A stretch of 64,000 nucleotides of DNA. It comes from Blastocladiella emersonii ATCC 22665 (lineage: Eukaryota > Blastocladiomycota > Blastocladiomycetes > Blastocladiales > Blastocladiaceae). The translations under genes were made by a program, and so were the position numbers. Each line of letters starts with the position of its first letter. Position 1 is the stretch's first letter. A model generated the notes under the pieces. It did no database searches and was not told the origin of the DNA. It saw nothing but the letters and a program-made list of their open reading frames with translations. This document shows positions 55,548 to 64,000 of this stretch, piece by piece. The stretch is from the NCBI GenBank assembly GCA_025594325.1, contig JANHCV010000003.1, positions 2,170,001-2,234,000 on the forward strand. The letters run 5' to 3'.

Positions 55548-58500
55548 ATGCCCGGTCCGGGTGAGAGCTCGCTCTCCCCGCGGGGTACCGAGAAGCTCAA
55601 GGGCGGGGGATCCGAGATCGAGCTGTCGTACAAGACTGTCCGCTCGACGGACTTGCTCACGGCGGGCCAGAGCACTGCCGGTCTCGGCTCGATCCAGGCC
55701 CTCAACGAGGCCAAGACGGCCAACGCCAACAACCGCTTCCAGATCGGTACGCTCGCTCGCGCACGCCGCACCGTCCGCACGCGTAACTGACACTCCATCG
55801 ATCTGTGTAGCCAACAAGGATGGCAAGCGGTCGGGCGCCAACAAGGTGACGGGGAAGCCCGCGCGGCTGCGCAAGTCGGTCAAGCCCGACAACGTGCTGC
55901 TCGGCCACCAGTCGTCGGAGCGCAAGCTGTGGCTGTTCCTCGTCACGATCCTGACGGGCTGGCTGCCCAACTGGGTCCTGCGGCTCGGCGGCGTGCGCGG
56001 CCAGGACGTGATCCAAGCGTGGCGCGAGAAGTTTGCCCTGTGCCTCATCGTGCTCATCTCGTCGGTCCTCGCCATCGGCTGGCTCGAGGTCTCGTCGTCG
56101 CTGCTGTGCCCGTCGGTCGCCAACACCTACAACTACGACTCGGTCAAGGCGTCGCAGAATCTGGTCATCGCCAACGGCAAGGTCCTCGACATTACCCGTT
56201 CGACGACCAACATCGGCCGCGTCCTGAAAAAGTACGTCGGCAAGGACGTGTCGACGCTGTTCCCCGCGTTCGCGCGCCTCGGTCACCCGTCCGACAACTC
56301 GACCACCTACTCGGACACGACCATCGCCGCGTGCATTGCCGACCCGAGCGTCGCCGACAACTGGCTGTTTGCCCGCATCGTCAACGACTGGTCGCGCACC
56401 TACAACCTGACCTCCTCGGGCCGCCTGATCGGGTGCCCGGCGCCAGGCGGCGCGCCGGGCGCCGTCGAGACGTGCTTCTACTCGGACCCGGCGTGGCGCG
56501 ACTTCAGCCGCATGGTCGTCGGCGACCTGCTGCTTGACCAGGACTCGCTGTACCGGACCTTCAACCAGACGACCAAGCCCAACTACGCCGTGATCCTGTC
56601 CAAGGCGTACGACGTGACCCAGTACCTGCGGCACGCCATCATGTACAGCACCGACGACGTCAACTCGGCCAACTTCGCCACGGTGCCCATCAGCCCGCGG
56701 TCGCGGTACATGTTCCTGCCGCTCAACGTGACGCTGCCGCTCGCGCGCGCCGCAGGCGCCGACGTGTCGAGCAGCTTCAACCAGGCCAGCTCGCCGACCT
56801 ACACGCGGTGCCTCGACAAGCTCTTCTACGCGGGCCGCGTCACGCCGCCCATCTTCCGCACCATCTGCGGGTTCGGCAACCCGCTGCTGCTCGCGTTTTC
56901 GGGGTGCATCTACTCGATCGTCGTCATCAAGTTCCTCGTGTCGCTGCTGTTCCAGTTCAACGTGCGCCCCGCCATGATGAACGCGTACTGCCTGTGCTTC
57001 GTGCCGTGCTACACGGAGGGGTACACGATGCGCGTGACGCTCGAGACGCTGGCGGCATGCGACTACCCGGACGACCGCAAGCTGATCGTGGTCGTGTGCG
57101 ACGGCAACATCAAGGGCAAGGGCAACCCGCTGCCGACGCCGCAGATCGTGCTCGACATTCTCGGGTGGAAGGGCGAGGAGCCCGAGCCGCAGTTCTACCA
57201 CGCGCTCGGCAAGGGGTCCGACAAGATCAACATGTGCAAGGCCTACAGCGGCTGGTACGAGTTCAACAAGCACCGCGTCCCCTTCATCGTCATCGCCAAG
57301 GTCGGCAAGCCCGACGAGGCCAAGAAGCCCAAGCCGGGCAACCGCGGCAAGCGCGACTCGCAGCTCATCCTCATGAACTACTTCAACAAGCTCCTCATGC
57401 ACCGCGAGCTCTCGCCCTTCGAGTACGACCTCTACTACCACATGAAGCACGTCATCGGCGTCGCTCCGCAGTCATACGGTACGTTCCTCATTTCTCCGTT
57501 GACCGTGGCGCGGTCGGGGTGACGGGGGTCTGGGTCGCGTGGCCGCGGCCACGCTCGTCGCGATGGCCACGGCCGCTCGCCGCCCTGATTTTGACTCACC
57601 ACTCTCGACTCTTCGCATTGTAGAGTACTGTCTCATGGTCGATGCAGACACGGAGGTCGAGCCGGACTCGATGAACGAGCTGGTCGCGGCCATGGTCAAC
57701 GACCAGCGGAAGATCGGCGTTTGCGGCGAGACGCAGGTCAGCAACAAGTGGACCAGCTGGGTGACTATGATCCAGGTACACGAGTACTTCATTAATCACT
57801 CTCTTGGCAATTACGTATTGTTTTCGCGTGTATCTAGCGTCCCGCGAGTCGCCCGGGTGACTGGGTGACTGGCGGGGTCGCTGGAGTCGATTTGACCACC
57901 TTGTGACCCCAGACTAACATGTCGTGTGACCCCCTATAGGGCATTCGAGTCCATGTTCGGCAGCGTTACGTGTCTTCCTGGGTGCGTGATCCAGTTGCGG
58001 AGCAACTTGCGCGACGAGAAAGCTGACGGCGGCCATGAGCAATAGGTGCTTCTCCATGTACCGCGTGTGCAACGCCAAGGGCGAGGCCTTCCTCGTCAAC
58101 GACGTGATCATCGAGGACTACCGCATCAACAAGGTCAGCACGCTGCACTCGAAGAACCTGCTCCACCTCGGCGAGGATCGCTACCTGGTACGGTTGCGTG
58201 GCCGCGCGAGTTGTGACCGCGCTAACTTCGTCCGATTCAATGCTGTAGACGACTCTGCTCCTCAAGCACTTCCCGAACAACCGCCTCGAGTTCATCCCGT
58301 CGGCCGTGTGTCACACGGACATCCCCGACTCGTTCGACGTGCTCCTCTCGCAGCGCCGCCGCTGGATCAACTCGACGTTCCACAACCTGTACGAGGTCAT
58401 GAAGCTGCCGCGACTCTGCTCGGTCTGCTTCATCAGCATGAAGACGCTCGTGTTCATGGATCTGCTCAGTACGCTGGTCCTGCCCGCCGCGACCATCTAC

Positions 58501-60024
58501 CTCTACATCATCGTGATCCGAGCCATCATCGGCGGTATCGAGCAGTATGCCGTGGTCCTCATCGGCGCCGCGGGTCTCTACATCACGCACCTCATCATCA
58601 TCCTGCTCGTCACCCGCAAGTACGAGTACGTGCTCTGGATCACCGTCTACATCATCCTCGCGATGCCCGTCTTCTCGATCATCCTGCCTCTGTACTCGGT
58701 ACGTTCTCCTCGCGCGAACCGGTCCCGTCAAATCGATTTCGCTAACTTGTTCTGGTCCCGAAACACTAGTTCTGGCACCAGGACGACTTCAGTTGGTACG
58801 CTGAATTCACCCGCGCGACCTTGATGAACAAAAGTTTCACCTGCGAGAACGTGTAGGGGCGCGACGCGACTGATCGAGGGCGGTGACGATGGCCACCACG
58901 AGGGCGAGGCCAACGGCCAGATCAAGAACATCGAGGTCAAGCTGATCGCCGACTACGAGGCCGCCGATGTTCGCCTTCGCGAGCGCCGCACCTCGTCGCC
59001 CGCCGGTCCCGCTCCCGGAACGCAGGTTACGGTTCCGACGAGCCCCGTCGTCATGGTCGGCGGGCACGTGGTCGGCCAGATGATGTTCGCGATGCCCATG
59101 TCGCCGGCCGGCGGCCCCATGAGCCCGCAGGGCGCGCCCGCTGGGTTCGTCATGTACCAGCCGATGGTCATGGGTCCGAACGGCGTCCCGATGGCCGCGA
59201 TGCCCATGGGCATGGCGCCCCAGCAGCAGTACGTCGGGCAGCCGCAGCAACAGTACCCGGCCCAGATGCAGCAGCAGCAGATGGTCGACCCGCACACGGG
59301 CACGGTCCGCGCGGCACCCATGGTCGCGCCCGACGCGGGCTACGGCCAGCAGCAGATGCAGCAGTCGCAGCCTCAGCAGCCGTACTACGACCAGAACTAC
59401 CAGCAGCAGCAGCAGCCGCCCGTGCAGCAGCAGCAGGTCCCCGACGTGCGCCGTCCATCGTACGAGCAGGGTCTCGCCGTGTCGACGGCGATTCCGCCAC
59501 CGCCCGCCATCAACTACCCGCAGCAGGGCCTCGCGCCGGCCGGCAACACGATCGCGGGCACCGTCGGCGCCGCGTTCGAGCAGCTGTACCGCGACCTGCA
59601 GCTCAACGACGGCATCACGGACTCGAACAACACCGGCTACCCCACCGACTCGAACATGAACCACGGCGGTCCGGCGAACGGCATGTACGACACGTACCAG
59701 GGCCCGCCGCCGCCCCAGCAGCAGTTCTACGACCAGGCGCCCGCGCCGGTCCAGCCGCAGCAGTACTACGACCAGAGCACCGTACCGGCTCAACAGCAGC
59801 AGTACTACGACCAGGCGCCCGCCCCAGCCCAGCCGCAGCAGTACTACGACCAGACCCCGGCGCAGACCGGGTACGCGTCGCCTCCGCTCCAGCAGCCGTC
59901 GATGGGCTACGCGACGCAGCAGCTCAGCGCACCCGGGATGGGTGCGACCATGTTCGGCGGGAACACGGTGGGCGCGGCGTTCGCTGAGGCGTTCAAGGCG
60001 CTCCAGGACGACCAGCAGCAGTAG
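55548..60024 (+). CDS. Chitin synthase (division II-like) with Gln-rich tail
   Basis: An integral membrane enzyme polymerising GlcNAc from UDP-GlcNAc. Eight exons: 55548-55746, 55811-57478, 57624-57810, 57940-57981, 58046-58187, 58249-58698, 58770-58795 and 58857-60024, giving 1293 aa. Motifs in order: [41 protein letters not shown], the product-site QRRRWINST, and the [13 protein letters not shown] end. N-terminal and C-terminal membrane clusters flank the catalytic domain. After it comes a Gln/Tyr/Pro-rich tail with repeated QQYYDQ units. One junction (57810/57940) is unresolved: the conserved reading H-x-L-x-K-A-F-E-S needs the exon to end at AA, where the next bases are TTACGT and not GT. 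All other introns are GT-AG and in phase. Confidence 0.9.
59691..59868 (+). repeat. Coding repeat QQYYDQ in chitin synthase tail
   Basis: Four tandem-like units of QQ[FY]YDQ followed by a Pro/Ala/Gln spacer, within the last exon. This is part of a Gln-rich, probably disordered tail. Confidence 0.7.
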
Positions 60025-60397
60025 TTGGTCAGCTTCGAGATGGGCAGGGTGATACTTCGTTGGGAATATAAAGACTTAATAGCAAGATGCCGAGAATTGC
60101 ATCAACTCGGGTTCTCCGCCCAACGAACCGACCACGCCGCTCATGAACTGTTTTTTTTTTTTTCACGTTTTCGGCTCGAATAATAGCTCGGGCAATTCCG
60201 TATTGAGAGGGGCCACGCATCGAGAATGAGCTTTTGCCGAGGTTCTTATTTACCCTTAAGTCAAACGTTCCAAACTATATCATATTGGTCACGTGAGTGG
60301 CGCGGCGCGTCCTGACGCGTCCCGACGCGTATCCCAAACGGATCGGTGGAACGCAACCGCTTCTCCTCAGTTTTCTTGCACCGCCAGCTGCTAAATT
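60025..60397. other. Spacer between chitin synthase and its truncated copy
   Basis: Contains a run of 14 T around 60150-60163 and two ACGCGT sites near 60317 and 60328. No chitin synthase N-terminal exons precede the copy at 60398. Confidence 0.5.
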
Positions 60398-61910
60398 ATG
60401 GTCGATGCAGAGACGGAGGTCGAGCCCGACTCGATGAACGAGCTGGTCGCGGCCATGGTCGACGACCAGCGGAAGATCGGCGTTTGCGGCGAGACGCAGG
60501 TCAGCAACAAGTGGACAAGCTGGGTGACTATGATCCAGGTACAGGGGTACTTCATTAACCAGCACCTCGTCAAGTTATGAAGCTACCCACTATCGTTGCA
60601 GAAACGATGCTCATCGTAACTCGTGCTTTGAACCAGGCCTTCGAGTCCATGTTTGGCAGTGTCTTCTGCCTCCCCGGGTGCTTGTGCGTCTTCTCCTCCG
60701 TATCTACCGTTCCCGACGTAAAACTGACGAACTTCTTCTTGATCGGCTAGCGATCTTCCGTATTCACAACAGCAAGGGCAAGTCGTTTCTCGTTCACGAC
60801 TCGATCCTCAAGGATTTCAGCGCGAACGCGGTCACTCTGCACTCGAAAAATCTTCTTGATCTCGGCGAAGACCGGTATCTGGTACGTGGGCTTATAATCG
60901 CGCGAGTTTTCGTAACCCTCGCCCTTGCGATCGCGAACGTGGACGACGCTGCTCCTCAAGCACTTTCCGAACCACCGCCTCGAGTTCATCCCCTCGGCTC
61001 GCTGCTCCACGGACATCCCTGACTCGCTCGACGTGCTCCTCTCGCAACGCCGGCGCTGGATCAACTCGACGTTCCAAAACATGTACGAGGTCATGAAGCT
61101 TCGGCAACTCTGCTCGACCTGTTTCGTCAGCATGAGTGTGTTCATGGCCATGGACTATGCCTCGATCTTTGTGCTGCCGGCGACGACGCTCTACCTCTAC
61201 TTGATTGTCGCACGGGCGTTGATTTATGGCATCGAGCGATATGCCTTCGCCCTCGCGTGTGTCGCTGGTTTCTACGCAACCCATCTCGTCATCATCCTGT
61301 CCGTCAAGCGCCGCTACGAGTACTTGCTGTGGATGACTGTCTCCATCACTCTCGCCCTGCCAATCTTCTCGATCGTCTTCCCGCTCTACGCGGTACGCCG
61401 GCATCAGCTTCCGGGTTCGCAGCTCTCACTGACGCCGTGGTCGCTTGTAGTTCTGGCATCAAGGCGACTTTAGCTGGCGCGTGCACTTTAGCTCATCGAC
61501 ACTGCGCTGGACTCACCTCAGGGTCATGCAGGGGCGCGACTCGCTTGATCGAGGGCCACGACAACGATATCCATCAAGTTAACGACGTGCAGGAACAGGT
61601 CACGCACATTGAGATCAAACAGATCAGCGAGCACGAAGCAGCGGATCCTCGTCTCTACAAGGTCCGTCGCACGGGTCTCGCTTCCGCCATAGCCGCGACG
61701 CGTTCCATCACGATGGTCGACGCGTCCACAAGTGCTGCCGGTTCTATACGCATGTACGTGCACCGCGAACAACCGCGAAGCCGTGTTCAGCTGTCGCGAC
61801 TGTTCCACCAGCAGGACCAGCAACGCGTCAAGATCACGGCTGCCGTCACGTCACGCGTCGCTGCCCCACACTTCCCCGAAGCAATCCACCTGGAGCGACA
61901 GCATCGATGA
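60398..61910 (+). pseudogene. 5'-truncated chitin synthase copy
   Basis: Starts at [13 protein letters not shown], equal to the start of the catalytic exon of the complete gene, and lacks the first 640 or so residues. Recognisable pieces are 60398-60574, 60637-60677, 60751-60881, 60943-61392, 61451-61476 and 61532-61910. Decay is visible at splice sites. Before 60943 the acceptor AG has become GG. The donor after 61476 is GC. The junction at 60574 has no GT. The piece starting at 60751 cannot be joined in frame. The tail ([15 protein letters not shown]) has diverged and lacks the Gln-rich region. It probably arose by partial tandem duplication. Confidence 0.8.
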
Positions 61911-64000
61911 GCGGCGTCAAGACGTTCGCGTTGTAAGACGATCGAAATGAATGCGTGAATCTCGCGCGGTGATCTCATGTCACGTCAGGCTGACGAAAGC
62001 GGCGCGTCGCGAGCGAGATCTAACGCGCGCCCGCCGGATTTTCACCCACCTTCCCGCGCGCGCGTGCGGCACCAAACTTGTTGTCGATCGGGGCGCAGTG
62101 CTGGCGTTTATTTACGCCGCCCGCGCGTGCGCGCACCGATGCGGGGATCGCAATTAGATCAATTTGCGCCCACGCGTTGTTCAAGCTCGCCCGGAGACTC
62201 GGGTGGAGCGCGGGCCCCGATTCCACCGAGGGTGGCGGCTTGGTGGCGACTCTGCTCACCAACGTCGTTGCGGTCGTCGCCAGCACCCTAACCCTAGCGG
62301 CCTCGCCAGGGAATGCGCTAACCTGTGGTCGCCGTTGCGTGTCCGAGGAGCGCGACACTCGAGTTGTGATCCCGCCGTGATGCGACCGTGATCCCGGCCT
62401 CGCGGGCGTCGCCCTCGATGGCCGCAATGAGCGAGTGGGTCAAGACGTCATGGTTGTGCTGCTTCTGCAAGAGGTTCCCCGAACGGCGCGTTTGCATGGG
62501 GCAAGCAATCAAGAGCGGATATTAGGCGGCCCATGGGTCCTTGCGTCTGGATGCAGGAACGGAGTGCGCGGCCCGCCGACATCCGCGCGGGCCCACCCGT
62601 TGAGGGCCGAACAACCGACAGGTGTGCGGCGTCGCCCGTGTGTGGCGGTTGATTTTTCGGTGGTGGTCCGTGCTGCAGCTCGCCCTCCTCGCCCATGCTC
62701 GAACAACCATGGCCATCACCGCGGCGTAAGCTTGGTCAAACCCTGCTGCTGCTGCGGCTCCACCAGCTTCCGAGGATCCGCACTGAGCCGCGCCGCCGAC
62801 GCCGAGATCCAAGTGCACGCGTCCGGCCCGCATCGCGTCCTCTCTCTCTCCTCCCAACTCCTGCTGTTCGCGATCTCGCTCGCTCGCTCGCACCCGATCC
62901 TCGCAAGCAACTTAAGCCCGAACGATAGTCGGGTACGTGGCGGGACGTGCGACGCGTGTGGCGTGGTCGCTTGCGCTGAGCGCGGGCTTGACCTGAGCTG
63001 CCCCAGCGTTGACGTGGATGGACCCAGGACGCCCGCGCCACACAGCCACATCATGCGCAAGCACTCCGTCCTCAACTCATGTCGGCGCGCGTGCGAGCAA
63101 TTCGTGTAGCATAGCAGAACGACAGACGTCAGCGGACCGGACCCGAACCGTGGCCATCGTATCTAGGTACGGCTCCCCCCCGCGCGTCATCCTCGCCTTC
63201 TCCTCCATCGCCTCGGGCCCATCGCTACCTCGCTCTGCTGGCCAGAGTCCTCGCCCCTACACAACTGTACGCCCACGACCTCTCGTCGTCATCGCGCCCC
63301 TCTACGACCAGTGCTTGCAAGCGCTTGTGCTCCCTCCTTCGTCCAACTCGCGCGCGACGGCGGCGGCGGCGGCCAATGGCGAAGGAGTTGGCGGCTGGTG
63401 CAGCGCAGTGGGGCGGGCGGGTAAAAAAGGGACACGGCGTGCGCTTAGCGCGAGCACTCGTCCGCGACCGCGTTTCAACGGCTGCCGCAGCAACAACATT
63501 CGTTTCGGCGTGGGCGAGGGACTCAAAAACCCTCGCCGTCGTGGCCGCCGTCGCTTCCTCTCTCTCCTCTCCCTCCTGCTCTCGTCTCGATCACCACCAC
63601 CATCATGCATGTATCCCGCTCGCCTCGATCCTCTCGCGCAAGCTCGCGCCAAGCGCTGGCGTCGGCGGCCGTTGGCGGGGGTTCTGCGAGGGCGGCGGCG
63701 GAGCGCGTGCGCGTGAAAATGGGATCGGCCCCGTCGCTGCTGCGCCGCTCGCTGCGTCTCTAGGCGTAGCAAACGGTCGCAAACCCACGCCCACTCGAGG
63801 CCGCCATGGTTTCAGCGTGTCCCCATCACCGCCGTCGTCGTCGTCGCGATACCCATCTCGCCGCCGCCGCCGCCTCCCCCTGGCGGCCGTGCAGGGCACA
63901 CCAGATGCAGGCTGCACCAGCCTCGGTTGGTCGCCGCCTGCTTCTCCTCCCTCTTCGTCCTCTCGGCCTCGTCACATCGCACCCTCTCGCTTCTCCCTCT
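61911..64000. other. Right-end region without a supported gene
   Basis: Several open frames exist, but none carries a recognised domain. A pyrimidine-rich stretch (CTCTCTCCTCTCCCTCC) ends at an ATG at 63605, which opens about 50 codons of Ser/Arg/Ala-rich text. This could be the first exon of a gene continuing to the right, since Ser/Pro-coding sequence follows from about 63815. A telomere-like CCCTAACCCTA occurs once at 62286. Confidence 0.3.

Noticed and set aside
62286-62296. CCCTAACCCTA, telomere-like
   Set aside because: Only about two units, inside ordinary sequence. Too short to mark a telomere or fusion.
62700-63109. Plus-strand frame with several Cys (CCCCGSTSF, TCDACG)
   Set aside because: No spacing fits a known zinc motif and no consistent start or splice model was found.

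Overview
The window looks like nuclear DNA of a GC-rich, intron-bearing zoosporic (flagellated) fungus, most likely Chytridiomycota or Blastocladiomycota. Fungal signs are a division-II type chitin synthase, RRN7, ALG7 and many short introns of about 55-85 nt. Signs of a flagellum are a CFAP184/CCDC96-like coiled-coil protein, katanin p60 and a DUF4470 (DNAAF3-N-like) family. Most intron donors read GTACG or GTGCG, branch points resemble CTGAC, and acceptors often end GTGTAG. No tRNA, rRNA, CRISPR array or bacterial operon was seen. All calls were made by reading the sequence; no database was searched.

Layout. 1-7.5 kb: a clathrin-propeller-like protein running off the left edge, an M32 carboxypeptidase with four exons, and a 1026-aa coiled-coil protein. 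7.5-9.3 kb: a less GC-rich stretch with a low-complexity gene and shared ACGCGT/TCGCGAAA sites. 9.3-17 kb: SEC63, a TenA-like protein, an unrecognised 625-aa protein and RRN7. 17-25.8 kb: a Slo-like potassium channel with an altered pore, katanin p60 and CFAP184-like. 26-32 kb: a pseudokinase and a 1200-aa low-complexity protein.

32-40.5 kb is the most unusual part. Three tandem DUF4470 copies lie on the minus strand. One is decayed, one has a single frame break, and the third is only a 3' end that stops where an intact Fanzor (eukaryotic TnpB-like RNA-guided nuclease) locus begins on the plus strand. A row of hairpins downstream of the Fanzor stop is a candidate guide RNA scaffold.

40.5-55 kb: PRP4 splicing kinase, a 2-kb gene-poor stretch with a dispersed repeat, an ER Hsp40, ALG7, a non-canonical G-alpha, ADE8, a RAD51 paralog lacking Walker motifs, WDR70 and a Rho GTPase remnant. 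55-62 kb: a chitin synthase followed by a 5'-truncated, decayed copy of its catalytic half. 62-64 kb holds no gene I can support. Housekeeping genes for ER import, N-glycosylation, purine synthesis, splicing and Pol I transcription are interspersed singly; nothing is organised as an operon.
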